The notes below the pieces were generated by a model. The model had not been told where the DNA came from, ran no database searches, and saw only the letters and a list, made by a program, of their open reading frames with translations. A stretch of 64,000 nucleotides of DNA, from the NCBI GenBank assembly GCA_947630375.1, contig CANRHH010000001.1, positions 62,001-126,000 of the forward strand, read 5' to 3'. The DNA is from an uncultured Oscillospiraceae bacterium. Its GTDB lineage: Bacteria > Bacillota > Clostridia > Oscillospirales > Oscillospiraceae. The first letter of the stretch is position 1. Every line of letters starts with the position of its first letter. Below, in pieces: positions 44,275 to 52,476 of this stretch. The position numbers and the translations under genes are program-made.

Positions 44275-45312
44275 CGGCGTCAGGATCTGCCCGCCCAGAT
44301 ACTCCGTCTCGGTCCCGTCCGGGGACACGAGAAAGAAGCTGCGCAGACGCCCGTCGCTGTCATACCAGGCGTCCACCCGCCAGCCGTTTCCCGCGAAATC
44401 ACAGAGCCGGTATCCCTCCCAGGAGGCGGACCGGCTCTTTTCCATGTCCTCCGGCGCCGCCGTGTACTGCCGCAGGCCGTTCCGGTCCACGGTCCAGCGC
44501 AGACGGTAGCCCTCGCCCTCCGGGATCAGCTCCGCCGCCCCCTGCAGGCCCTTCACCGGCTTCTCCCGCCGGTCCAGCCCCTCTAAATCCGTGCTCACCA
44601 GGCCCCCGGTGCCGGTATAGTACAGCCGCTCCCCTATAGCCGCCGGGGCGTAGGCCGCCTCCCGGCTCAAGGGCACATCCAGCCCGTCCTCCAGCCAGAA
44701 GGCGTGCAGCCGCTCCCCGTCCTCCTCGCTCTGGTACAGGACCATGCCCCGGCTCAAAAAGGGGTAGCAGCAGCGCTCCCGGAGCACCACCCGTTCGCCG
44801 CCGCCGTCCAGCCCGGCCCGGCAGAAGCGCCCTTTCCCGTCCAGGAAGTACAGCCATCCGCCGTCCAGCTGCAAAAAATCCACCGGCCCCCGGCGCAGCG
44901 TCTGCCGCCCGGTCCCGTCCGTGCCGACGCACTCCAGGTCCCTGTTGTTTACATAATACAGCCTGTCCTTCAGCAGGGACAGATACGTGGGCAGACAATC
45001 CTCCGCCAGCACTGTCCGCTCTCCCAGGCCCTCCCGGCCCAGCTCGTACCGGGCCAGGACGGGCCTGTAGTCCTCGTCATAGTCAAAGCAGTACAGGGCG
45101 TTCTCCGCCACCAGCGCCCGGTTGCCGGAGATCAGATTGATCATCCGGTCCGTCTCCTCCGCCGGGAAGGGCTCCGGCAGCCGGTCGGGCACCGGTTCCG
45201 GCTCCGCCTCCCGGGCCGCCCGGCCCGGACCGGCGCAGGCACAAAGCCCCAGCAGGGCCAGCGCCGCCAGCGCGGCCGCGGCCCGCTGTTTCCTTTTAGG
45301 AAAAGTTTTCAT
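44227..45312 (-). CDS. Lipoprotein of unknown function, DUF5050-like
   Basis: 361 residues with a signal and lipobox (LALLGLCACAG, lipid Cys near residue 26). The body has repeated blocks of strands with turns like GGWLYFLDGKG and GERLYYTGTGG, typical of DUF5050-like beta-propeller proteins common in clostridia. The C-terminal quarter resembles a separate small domain. GAGAGG precedes the ATG by 5 bases. The end overlaps the convergent hemolysin gene by 48 bases, with no terminator between, so transcripts would be antisense to each other. Confidence 0.8.
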   Translation of the reverse strand: MKTFPKRKQRAAAALAALALLGLCACAGPGRAAREAEPEPVPDRLPEPFPAEETDRMINLISGNRALVAENALYCFDYDEDYRPVLARYELGREGLGERTVLAEDCLPTYLSLLKDRLYYVNNRDLECVGTDGTGRQTLRRGPVDFLQLDGGWLYFLDGKGRFCRAGLDGGGERVVLRERCCYPFLSRGMVLYQSEEDGERLHAFWLEDGLDVPLSREAAYAPAAIGERLYYTGTGGLVSTDLEGLDRREKPVKGLQGAAELIPEGEGYRLRWTVDRNGLRQYTAAPEDMEKSRSASWEGYRLCDFAGNGWRVDAWYDSDGRLRSFFLVSPDGTETEYLGGQILTPSDGPEIDGQKLEKTA

Positions 45313-45468
45313 AGCAGCCTCTCACGCAGCATTCTTCGACCTCATTTTACCACAGTCCGCCCTTTCCCGCAACCGCAGGCAGATAACCCAATGTATTCTT
45401 TCGGAAAAATCGAAGTTTTTTCCCTTTCCGCTTAAATTTGGGAAAAACTGGCTGTAAAATCCTGTAAA

Positions 45469-45485
45469 TTCGACACGTTTCGACA
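45469..45485 (+). promoter_or_regulatory. Two tandem 0A boxes upstream of spo0A
   Basis: TTCGACA occurs at 45469-45475 and again at 45479-45485, exactly 10 bases apart, one helical turn. This is the Spo0A~P binding consensus (read TGTCGAA on the other strand). A third site with one mismatch (TTCGACG, 45576-45582) lies downstream of the promoter. Autoregulation by Spo0A is strongly suggested. Confidence 0.85.
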
Positions 45486-45525
45486 AAAATACTAAAAAAA
45501 TTTTGTCTTTTTTCCGGGAAGGGTA

Positions 45526-45554
45526 TTGCATTCTGTTGAATTATGAATTATTAT
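45526..45554 (+). promoter_or_regulatory. spo0A promoter
   Basis: TTGCAT and TATTAT are 17 bases apart, 40 bases after the 0A boxes. An overlapping AAGGGTA ... GTTGAAT could be a sigma-H promoter, as known for spo0A in other Firmicutes; this is less certain. Confidence 0.65.
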
Positions 45555-45696
45555 GTCAACAAGTTTCATGCGTAATTCGACGAGATTCTGTTGTTGTAAT
45601 CGTGTCAACTATGGTAAATTTATCAGGACACAACGGTGAATCTGCTTCTTTTAAGTACAGTATGCTCCGTACATTGCATAAACGGGAGGAAAAATT

Positions 45697-46494
45697 ATGG
45701 AAACTAAAATCCGCATTCTCATCGCAGATGCCAACCTGGACTTCTGCAAGCAGCTGACCGATCTGATCTCCGCGGAAACCGATATGGAGGTGGCGGCTAC
45801 CGCAGCGGACGGGCTGGAGGCTCTGTCCATGCTGGCAGAGCACAAGCCGGACGTGCTGCTGATGGACCTGGTCCTGCCCAAGTTGGACGGGCTGGAGGTG
45901 CTGCGCCGGATCCCGGAGACCGGCGCGGCCTGCCACACCATCGTCCTTTCGGGCTTTTTCAACAGCAAGGTGGTGGCCGACTGCTCCGCCCGGGGCGCGG
46001 ACTATTTTCTGCCCAAGCCCTGTGACGTCCCCGCCCTGTTCAGCCGCGTCCGGCAGCTGGCCGGCACGGACAAGCCCTCCGTATCCCCTGTGGGCTTTGA
46101 CTGCCGCACGGCGCCCCAGGCCGGCCGCACAGACGCCAATTTGGAAGCGGTGGTCACGGACATCATCCATGAGATCGGCGTCCCCGCCCACATCAAAGGC
46201 TATCAGTATCTGCGGGAGGCCATCATCCTCACCATTCACGATATGGACATGATCAACGCCGTCACCAAGGTGCTCTATCCCGAGGTGGCCAAGAAATTCG
46301 GCACCACTCCCTCCCGGGTGGAGCGGGCCATCCGCCACGCCATCGAGGTGGCCTGGGACCGGGGCGACATCGAGGTGCTGCAAAAGTTCTTCGGCTATAC
46401 GGTGTCCAATATAAAAGGCAAGCCCACCAACAGCGAGTTTATCGCCATGATCGCGGACTATCTGTCCCTGCGGCGGAAGCAGGCCATGCAGTAA
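45697..46494 (+). CDS. spo0A: Sporulation master regulator Spo0A
   Basis: 265 residues. An N-terminal receiver domain has the acidic patch at IADAN, the phosphorylated Asp in [13 protein letters not shown] (about residue 56) and the Lys of FLPKP. The C-terminal Spo0A DNA-binding domain has [35 protein letters not shown] (recognition helix region) and [15 protein letters not shown]. It turns sporulation on when phosphorylated and is the clearest evidence that the host forms or once formed spores. GGGAGG precedes the ATG by 7 bases. The usual upstream neighbour spoIVB is absent here. Confidence 0.97.
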   Translation: METKIRILIADANLDFCKQLTDLISAETDMEVAATAADGLEALSMLAEHKPDVLLMDLVLPKLDGLEVLRRIPETGAACHTIVLSGFFNSKVVADCSARGADYFLPKPCDVPALFSRVRQLAGTDKPSVSPVGFDCRTAPQAGRTDANLEAVVTDIIHEIGVPAHIKGYQYLREAIILTIHDMDMINAVTKVLYPEVAKKFGTTPSRVERAIRHAIEVAWDRGDIEVLQKFFGYTVSNIKGKPTNSEFIAMIADYLSLRRKQAMQ

Positions 46495-46514
46495 GTTTCC
46501 AGAGAGAACAGGAG

Positions 46515-46566
46515 AAAAAAGCACTTCCGGTCTGGGGCACAGCCTCCAGACCGGAGGTGCTTTTTT
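46515..46566 (+). terminator. spo0A terminator
   Basis: A 20-bp-class stem (aaaaaagcact...aggtgctttttt with CCGGTCTGG/CCAGACCGG inside) ends in TTTTTT. Strong Rho-independent terminator 20 bases after the stop. Confidence 0.9.
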
Positions 46567-46599
46567 CAGCGCCTTCCAGCGTTTCCAAAAGAAAAAAGA

Positions 46600-46628
46600 T
46601 TGTGTTTTTTCGCACGGCATGGTAAGAT
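46600..46628 (+). promoter_or_regulatory. Promoter of a small RNA
   Basis: TTGTGT (46600-46605) and TAAGAT (46623-46628) are 17 bases apart. Transcription should start near 46635, at the base of the long rod described next. Confidence 0.65.
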
Positions 46629-46634
46629 AAGGCT

Positions 46635-46797
46635 GCCACACAAGTCAATAACAGAAAGCGTCTGCGTGCATATTACCTTTTGGTAAAAATGCAGGCTCTC
46701 TTTTCGCATGCGGATGCTTTGTGAAAGGACTTGTGTGGCAACAGGACGGAGCTGTGCATTTTTCGTGCGTGGCTTCGCAAGGGCCACGCACTTTTTG
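46635..46797 (+). ncRNA. Rod-shaped small RNA, 6S-like
   Basis: About 163 nucleotides between its own promoter and terminator. A perfect 13-bp closing stem (46634-46646 with 46728-46740) encloses an internal bubble, then a 12-bp stem with G-U pairs (gcgtctgcgtgc with gcatgcggatgc), then an apical hairpin (ttacc...ggtaa). Long hairpin, central bubble and apical stem are the plan of 6S RNA, which binds sigma-A RNA polymerase. But the 3' end has an extra 9-bp terminator hairpin (46765-46773 with 46783-46791, then TTTTT), and the rod is shorter than typical 6S. No open frame is conserved in it. The class is open; the structure itself is well supported. Confidence 0.65.
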
Positions 46798-46833
46798 TAT
46801 GCCCTAAACGAAACATAGAAAGGGCGACTGCCG

Positions 46834-47076
46834 ATGAAACATTCTTTTGAGAGCCTCCGATGGGAACTGCTCCTTTGGGCTTTTTTGGGCGCTCTCTTTT
46901 TGGCCGGCGGCCTGCTGGCGAAGATCCTCTGGTTCGTCCTCATAGGGAGCGTTATGTCCGCCATCTGGCTCCTTATTTTGATCGGCGACCTCCGTCCGTC
47001 CCCCGCCAGGCGGGCACAGGAAAGCAAGCGCCCCTCTTCTTCCGTCGGCGCGGAGGAAGAGCCCCTGCGCCGTTAG
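46834..47076 (+). CDS. Small two-helix membrane protein
   Basis: 80 residues. Two membrane helices (about 11-32 and 33-51) are followed by a charged, probably cytoplasmic tail. AAAGGG lies 11 bases before the ATG. I do not recognise a family. It starts 37 bases after the small RNA terminator and ends 4 bases before the convergent phosphodiesterase gene, so it may be read through from the RNA promoter. Confidence 0.55.
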   Translation: MKHSFESLRWELLLWAFLGALFLAGGLLAKILWFVLIGSVMSAIWLLILIGDLRPSPARRAQESKRPSSSVGAEEEPLRR

Positions 47077-47080
47077 CTTT

Positions 47081-47893
47081 TTATTTTTTATAATTCACCT
47101 TAGGTTTATAAAACTCGAAGATCACCGCATCCCGGCCCTTTTCCCAGCGGGGCTCATGGGCGGTCCAGCCGATGCCCACCGCCCCCAGCAGCTCCGCCAG
47201 ATGCACGGACAGGGGCCGGGGCCCCAGCTTGTAGGCGATGAATTGGGGTCGGCCCAGGCAATTCAGCAGCGCCTTGCTGGCGGCAAAGGCCAAGGCCGGG
47301 CTCTGCTCCTTATAGTCCTCCCGGCAGGTCGCCAGCTGCCCGCGGAAGACCTGGGGCGCGTGGAAGCGAAACCAGGCCACGATCCGGGGGTCAAAGCTCT
47401 CGATGCAGTATTCTCCTTTGTACTTTTGCAGCAGGGACAGAGTCTTTCGGCAGAGCTCCTTATTCCGCCTGCCGGTTTTCAGCTCCACGATCAGGGGCCC
47501 CGCGCCCCGCAGCACCTCCAGCACCTGGGAAAAGAGGGGGATCGTGTACTCCGTGCCGCACAGGCGCAGCTGCTGAAGCTCCGTCAGGGTCCTCTCATCC
47601 ACCCGGCCCGGCACACCGCAGACCCGGTCCAGCGTGTCGTCATGAAAGACCACCACCTGCCCGTCTTTGGACAGCTGTACATCCAGCTCAACACCGTACC
47701 CGGCCCGGGCGGCCAAGCGAAAAGCCTCCAGCGAGTTCTCCGGCACGGTTTTATCCCGGGTGTGCAGCCCCCGGTGGGCATAATTCACCCCCAAAAACGG
47801 CCGCTTCCGCCCCCGCGGCGCTCTTCCCGGCGCCAGCAGGAACAGCGGCAGCGCGCCGGCCCCGGCCGCCGCCCAGATCAGACTCTTTTTCAC
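47081..47893 (-). CDS. Glycerophosphodiester phosphodiesterase family protein
   Basis: 270 residues with a hydrophobic N-terminus that could be a signal or anchor. The TIM-barrel family motifs are NYAHRGLHTRDKTVPENSLEAF (catalytic His-Arg and Glu), GVELDVQLSKDGQVVVFHDDTLDRVCG (metal Glu/Asp and second catalytic His) and LIVELKTG. The family hydrolyses glycerophosphodiesters to glycerol-3-phosphate and alcohol, in lipid turnover or wall polymer recycling. It is convergent with the small membrane protein gene, with only 4 bases between. Confidence 0.92.
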   Translation of the reverse strand: MKKSLIWAAAGAGALPLFLLAPGRAPRGRKRPFLGVNYAHRGLHTRDKTVPENSLEAFRLAARAGYGVELDVQLSKDGQVVVFHDDTLDRVCGVPGRVDERTLTELQQLRLCGTEYTIPLFSQVLEVLRGAGPLIVELKTGRRNKELCRKTLSLLQKYKGEYCIESFDPRIVAWFRFHAPQVFRGQLATCREDYKEQSPALAFAASKALLNCLGRPQFIAYKLGPRPLSVHLAELLGAVGIGWTAHEPRWEKGRDAVIFEFYKPKVNYKK

Positions 47894-47968
47894 AGCAACG
47901 CCTCCTTTGCGTGTTTCCCTTCTGTATTATATTTTACCACTTTCTTCCCGCTCCCGTCAATTTTATAG

Positions 47969-47997
47969 TTGTGTAATCAGGGAAAATAAGGTAAACT
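47969..47997 (+). promoter_or_regulatory. Promoter of the MFS transporter gene
   Basis: TTGTGT and TAAACT are 17 bases apart, about 43 bases before the ATG; AAAGGAG lies 7 bases before the start. Confidence 0.65.
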
Positions 47998-48039
47998 ATA
48001 TGTAAAGGAAAGAAACACATTTTGTAAAGGAGCGTCTCT

Positions 48040-49374
48040 ATGAAGCTGAACAACAAGCGCACGATCTTAGTGGGGCTGGCCTTTCTGTCCATCTGCGCCT
48101 TCTGGCAGATGTATGACAACATCGTCCCCCTGATCCTCACCAACACCTTCCATCTGAACGAGACCTATTCCGGCGCCATCATGGCGGCGGACAACGTGCT
48201 GGCCCTGTTCCTGCTGCCCTTCTTCGGCGGCCTGTCGGACCGGACGAGCACGAAGATCGGCAAGCGGATGCCCTTCATCCTCTTCGGCACCGGCTGCGCG
48301 GTGATTTTGATGAACATCCTGCCCATTCTGGACAACAGCTACGCCGCCTCCCCCTCCCCCTTCAAGCTGATCTCCTTCGTGATCGTCCTGGGCCTGCTGC
48401 TCATCGCCATGGGGACCTACCGCTCCCCCGCCGTGGCCCTGATGCCGGACGTGACCCCCAAGCCCCTGCGGTCCAAGGGCAACGCCATCATCAACCTGAT
48501 GGGCGCCGTGGGCGGGCTGCTCTATCTGGCGGTGGCCGCCATCTATCCCATCCGGGACACGGCGGGCATCCCGGGCCACCCCAACTACTTCCCGCTCTTC
48601 TTCACCGTGGCCGCCTTGATGTTCCTGTCCATCGGGACGCTGTTTCTCACCATCAAAGAGCCGAAGCTGGCCGCCGAGAACCAGGCCCTGGAGGCGGAGC
48701 ACCCGGAGTGGGACCTGGCGGTGGACGACGGCAGCGGCAACGAGGTGCTGCCCGCGCCGGTGAAAAAGTCCCTGGGTTTCCTGCTGGCCTCCATCGCCCT
48801 GTGGTTCGCAGGCTATAACGGCGTGACCACCTGGTTTACCACCTACGTGAGCAAGATCATGGGCCAGGGGCTCAGCGGGGCCTCCACCTGCCTGCTGATC
48901 GCCACCGCCGGGGCCATCGTATCCTACATTCCCGTGGGCGCCGTGGCCTCCAAGGTAGGCCGGAAGAAGACCATCCTGTTCGGCGTGGCGCTGCTGGCCG
49001 CCTGCTTCCTGCTGGGCTATTTCCTCACCACCATGTTCAGCTCCATCAATCTCATCATGTTTGTGGTCTTCGCGCTGGTGGGGCTGGCCTGGGCCTCCAT
49101 CAACGTCAACTCCCTGCCCATGGTGGTGGAGATGTGCCGGGGCTCCGACGTGGGCAAATTCACCGGCTATTACTACACCGCCTCCATGGCCGCCCAGGTG
49201 GTGACCCCCATCGTGGCGGGCGCGCTCATGTCCCAGGTCGGATACTGGGTGCTCTTCCCCTACGCGGCCTTCTTTGTGGCCATGAGCTTTGTCACCATGC
49301 TCTTCGTCCGGCACGGGGACGCCAAGGCCGCCTTCAAGAAGGGCCTGGACGCCTTTGAGGATATGGACGATTGA
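48040..49374 (+). CDS. MFS transporter, GPH/SLC45-like sugar or cation symporter
   Basis: 444 residues with 12 hydrophobic segments and the usual MFS halves. FGGLSDRTSTKIGKRMPFI is the loop 2-3 motif (G-x-L-SDR-x-G-(K/R)R-P) typical of the GPH-like and SLC45-like transporters. GAVASKVGRKKTILFG is the second-half equivalent. An N-terminal DN pair (MYDNIVPLIL) is at a site used for substrate binding in that group. It probably moves a sugar or sugar acid. The next gene starts 15 bases later in the same direction. Confidence 0.88.
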   Translation: MKLNNKRTILVGLAFLSICAFWQMYDNIVPLILTNTFHLNETYSGAIMAADNVLALFLLPFFGGLSDRTSTKIGKRMPFILFGTGCAVILMNILPILDNSYAASPSPFKLISFVIVLGLLLIAMGTYRSPAVALMPDVTPKPLRSKGNAIINLMGAVGGLLYLAVAAIYPIRDTAGIPGHPNYFPLFFTVAALMFLSIGTLFLTIKEPKLAAENQALEAEHPEWDLAVDDGSGNEVLPAPVKKSLGFLLASIALWFAGYNGVTTWFTTYVSKIMGQGLSGASTCLLIATAGAIVSYIPVGAVASKVGRKKTILFGVALLAACFLLGYFLTTMFSSINLIMFVVFALVGLAWASINVNSLPMVVEMCRGSDVGKFTGYYYTASMAAQVVTPIVAGALMSQVGYWVLFPYAAFFVAMSFVTMLFVRHGDAKAAFKKGLDAFEDMDD

Positions 49375-49389
49375 GAAAAGGAGAAGCCT

Positions 49390-49950
49390 ATGATAAAAAC
49401 CGCGATCCTGCTGGCCCCCGGCTTTGAGGAGGTGGAGGCCCTGACGGTGGTGGACCTGCTGCGCCGGGCGGAGCTGGGCTGCGATATGCTCGCTCTGGGG
49501 CCGGAGCGGCCGGTGACCGGCAGCCACGGCATCTGCGTTATGGCGGACGCTCTGCTGGACGAGGCGGATATGGACGCTTACGAGGCGCTGATCCTCCCCG
49601 GCGGCAAGCCGGGCACCCAGCGCCTGGCCGGGGACAGCCGGGTCTCCGCTCTGCTGCGGCGCTTTGCCGCCCAGGGCAAGCGCACCGCCGCCATCTGCGC
49701 CGCGCCCACGGTGCTGGCCCAGGCCGGGCTCTTAGAGGGGAAACAGGCCACCTGTTACCCGGGCATGGAGGACCGGCTCACCGGCGCCCGGGTCCGCACG
49801 GAACCGGTGGTGGCCGACGGCACGGTGCTCACCAGCCGGGGGCTGGGTACGGCGATCCCCTTCGCCCTGGCGCTGGTGCGCTGTTACCGGGGAGAGGACC
49901 GGGCCCAGGCCCTGGCCAGGGCCATCGTTTACGAGCCACAGCAGATATGA
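49390..49950 (+). CDS. DJ-1/PfpI family protein
   Basis: 186 residues of the DJ-1/ThiJ fold. LLAPGFEEVEALTVVDLLRRAE is the N-terminal signature with the conserved Glu, LILPGGKPGT the glycine loop, and TAAICAAPTVLAQAG carries the nucleophile Cys in its elbow. The C-terminal TSRGLGTAIPFAL is also family-typical. DJ-1 proteins are linked to redox protection and repair of glycated molecules, but this remains debated. Probably co-transcribed with the MFS gene. Confidence 0.92.
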   Translation: MIKTAILLAPGFEEVEALTVVDLLRRAELGCDMLALGPERPVTGSHGICVMADALLDEADMDAYEALILPGGKPGTQRLAGDSRVSALLRRFAAQGKRTAAICAAPTVLAQAGLLEGKQATCYPGMEDRLTGARVRTEPVVADGTVLTSRGLGTAIPFALALVRCYRGEDRAQALARAIVYEPQQI

Positions 49951-49954
49951 TATA

Positions 49955-49991
49955 AAAGCACTCCGGCGATCCAATCGCCGGAGTGTTTTTT
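49955..49991. terminator. Bidirectional terminator
   Basis: A 12-bp stem (cactccggcgat / atcgccggagtg) with a CCA loop and TTTTTT after it. It lies between the DJ-1 gene and the convergent anion permease gene. Confidence 0.85.
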
Positions 49992-51106
49992 CAGATCAGC
50001 GCCAAAAAGCCGGACAGGAGCAGCAGGAGCAGCACATTGACCGCCGTGAACTCCAGCAGGAACTTGCCCATATGAGCGCCCTCCGATTGGGAATACAGCT
50101 TCATGCTGATCAGGCTGGCCAGGCTGGCAATAGGGGTGCCCAGACCGCCCACGTTGACTCCCAACAGCAACGGCCGGGCGCTGCCGGTAAAGCCCGAGAG
50201 CAGCAGCGCGGCGGGCACGTTGCTGATCACCTGGCTGGTGAGCAGCGCGGTCAGGTACTCGCGGCCCTGCAGCAGGCCCCGGAGCAGGCCGGCCAGGGCC
50301 TCGATGCGCCCTAAATTGCCCGCAAAGACGAAAAAGGCCACGAAGGTCAGCAGCAGCATGAAATCCGCCGACAAGAGGTTCTTCCGGTCCAGCACCAGCA
50401 GGACCGCCAAGAGGATCCCCAGCAGCAGCGGCCAGCTGAGCAGCCGCAGCACGGTCAGCAGGCAGAGGACAAACAGCGCGGTGTAGAGCGTCAGGGAGCG
50501 CCGGTCCAGAGTCGGGGCCTCCCCTAAAAAGACCTGGGCCGGGGTCCTGGGCAGCGTGAAGCAGCCCGCCGCCGCCAGCAGGAAGGACAGCAGCCACACC
50601 GGCCCGGTGGCGGCCAGAAAGGTCCGGATCGACAGGCCGTAGTAGGAGTACAGGTACAGGTTCTGGGGGTTGCCCACCGGCGTGAGCATACTGCCCAGGT
50701 TAGCGGCCACCGTCTGGAGCACCACCACCCGGATCAGGGCCTTCTCCTGCCCGGCCATGCCCAGCACCACCACCGCGAAGGGCACAAAGGTGAGCAGGGC
50801 CACGTCGTTGGTGATAAACATGGCGCTGAAAAAGCACAGGCACACCAAGATCAGGCCGATGGCCCGGGCGCTGCGGGCCCGCAGGCACACATAGTGGGCC
50901 AGGACCTCAAAAAGCTCCGCCTTGCGCAGCCCTGCCACCACCACCATCAGGGCATAGAGCAGGGCCAGGGTGCGAAGGTCCAGATAGTCCAGATAGGCCC
51001 CGTCCGGGGGCACAAAAAAGCAGCTGACCACCGCGGCCAGCAGAGCCACCGCCAATGCCGGCTCCCGCCGGACAAAGGAACGCACATGCGCCATGGTTTT
51101 CCTCAC
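49991..51106 (-). CDS. Anion permease of the ArsB/NhaD/CitMHS (ion transporter) superfamily
   Basis: 371 residues with 10-11 membrane helices. ITNDVALLTFVPFAVVVL and NLGSMLTPVGNPQNLYLYSYYG are the ITNDVA and GNPQN motifs of the family, and SNVPAALLLSGF and GVNVGGLGTPIASLASLI repeat the second-half motif. The protein is shorter than ArsB or CitM (about 430). Substrates range from citrate and arsenite to Na+; none can be chosen. An alternative start at the second Met (51094) is possible. Confidence 0.87.
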   Translation of the reverse strand: MRKTMAHVRSFVRREPALAVALLAAVVSCFFVPPDGAYLDYLDLRTLALLYALMVVVAGLRKAELFEVLAHYVCLRARSARAIGLILVCLCFFSAMFITNDVALLTFVPFAVVVLGMAGQEKALIRVVVLQTVAANLGSMLTPVGNPQNLYLYSYYGLSIRTFLAATGPVWLLSFLLAAAGCFTLPRTPAQVFLGEAPTLDRRSLTLYTALFVLCLLTVLRLLSWPLLLGILLAVLLVLDRKNLLSADFMLLLTFVAFFVFAGNLGRIEALAGLLRGLLQGREYLTALLTSQVISNVPAALLLSGFTGSARPLLLGVNVGGLGTPIASLASLISMKLYSQSEGAHMGKFLLEFTAVNVLLLLLLSGFLALI

Positions 51107-51254
51107 TCCATTCGGGCGATCCTTAAAAAAACTTGTGTTTTCGCCGTTCCGATTATAGTATAAGAAAAGCCGTTTGTAAATGAGGAAAAGAGGAAAATTC
51201 TTCCGGAAGGGCCCCTGTTCTTTTCGGAGAGGCGGAGGCTCCGGCCGGGCCCTC

Positions 51255-51283
51255 TTGCGGGAACCGGATCCTTTTGATATAAT
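51255..51283 (+). promoter_or_regulatory. Promoter of the aldo-keto reductase gene
   Basis: TTGCGG and TATAAT are 17 bases apart with a perfect -10, 33 bases before the ATG; GGAGG lies 8 bases before the start. Confidence 0.8.
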
Positions 51284-51315
51284 AGGATCATATAAAAGAA
51301 AACGGAGGGACCCTT

Positions 51316-52419
51316 ATGGCAAAAAAACTCGGTTTCGGGCTCATGCGCCTGCCCAAGCTGGACAAGGACGATGCGGCGTCCATCGACCTGGAGCAGCTCA
51401 AGCAGATGGTGGACCTGTTCTTAGAGCGGGGCTTTACGTATTTTGACACCGCCTGGATGTACTGCGGCTTTGCCAGCGAGAACGCGGCCAAGGCCGCCTT
51501 AGTGGATCGGCATCCCCGGGGCAGCTTCACCCTGGCCACCAAGCTCCACGCGGCTTACCTGGAGACGGAGGCGGACCGGGACCGGATCTTTAACACCCAG
51601 CTGGAGAAAACCGGCGCCGGGTATTTCGACTACTATCTGCTCCACGGCATCGAGGCCGACTCCCTGCCCAAGTACGAGGCGCTGGACTGCTTCCGCTGGC
51701 TGCTGGACAAGAAGGCCCGGGGCCTGGTCCGGCACGCGGGCTTCTCTTTTCACGACACGCCGGAGCTGCTGGACAAGATCCTCACCGAGCATCCGGAGAT
51801 GGAGTTTGTGCAGCTGCAGCTGAACTATCTGGACTGGGAGAACCCCCAGGTCCAGTCCCGGGCCTGCTATGAAATGGCCCAGAAGCACGGCAAAAAAGTG
51901 GTGGTGATGGAGCCGGTGAAGGGCGGCACCCTGGCCCAGGTGCCCCCGGAGGCGGAGGCCCTGTTCAAGGGGCGGGAGCCGGAGCTGTCGGTGCCCAGCT
52001 GGGGCATCCGCTTCGCGGCCAGCCTGCCCGGGGTGATGATGGTGCTCTCGGGCATGTCCAGCCTGGAGCAGATGGCGGACAACACCGGGACCATGGCGGA
52101 CTTCCGGCCTCTGACGGAGGAGGAGCAGGCCCTGTGCTTCCGAGCCGCGGAGATCATCCGGGAGAGCATGACCGTCCCCTGCACCGGCTGCGCCTACTGC
52201 GCCCCCGGCTGCCCCCAGGGCATCGCCATTCCCCAGTACTTTGCCCTGTATAACGCCGATCTCCGGGAGCGGAAGCTCAGCCAGGCGGCCTACGACGAGC
52301 TGGCGGGGAAATTTGGGAAGGCCGGCGCCTGCGTGGCCTGCGGCCAGTGCGAGGGCGTCTGTCCCCAGCATCTGCCCATCATCCGGCACCTGAAAGCCGT
52401 GGCCCGGCACTACGAATAA
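51316..52419 (+). CDS. Aldo-keto reductase with C-terminal 4Fe-4S domain
   Basis: 367 residues. The aldo-keto barrel has GFGLMRLPK at the N-terminus, FDTAWMY (catalytic Asp and Tyr region), TKL (Lys) and YLLHGIE (His). The tail (about 290-365) has two cysteine clusters, CTGCAYCAPGCPQGI and CVACGQCEGVCPQ, which can hold two 4Fe-4S clusters. This fusion is common in anaerobes and suggests electron exchange with ferredoxin rather than NADPH alone. It is a single-gene unit. The substrate is unknown. Confidence 0.93.
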   Translation: MAKKLGFGLMRLPKLDKDDAASIDLEQLKQMVDLFLERGFTYFDTAWMYCGFASENAAKAALVDRHPRGSFTLATKLHAAYLETEADRDRIFNTQLEKTGAGYFDYYLLHGIEADSLPKYEALDCFRWLLDKKARGLVRHAGFSFHDTPELLDKILTEHPEMEFVQLQLNYLDWENPQVQSRACYEMAQKHGKKVVVMEPVKGGTLAQVPPEAEALFKGREPELSVPSWGIRFAASLPGVMMVLSGMSSLEQMADNTGTMADFRPLTEEEQALCFRAAEIIRESMTVPCTGCAYCAPGCPQGIAIPQYFALYNADLRERKLSQAAYDELAGKFGKAGACVACGQCEGVCPQHLPIIRHLKAVARHYE

Positions 52420-52423
52420 GCGA

Positions 52424-52461
52424 AAAACTGCCCCCCGGAACATCCGGGAGGCAGTTTTTTT
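52424..52461 (+). terminator. Terminator after the aldo-keto reductase
   Basis: aactgccccccgga / tccgggaggcagtt stem (with one bulge), a short loop and TTTTTTT. It sits between the reductase gene and the convergent DUF362 gene. Confidence 0.85.
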
Positions 52462-52476
52462 GCGCACTATGCGTTC

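Larger units (their letters stand above)
45313..45696 (+). other. 384-base spo0A leader region
   Basis: AT-rich region between divergent genes. It holds two perfect 0A boxes, a third imperfect one, a sigma-A promoter and a possible sigma-H promoter, annotated separately, plus the promoter of the lipoprotein gene on the other strand, which I could not place. No further gene is seen. Confidence 0.6.
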
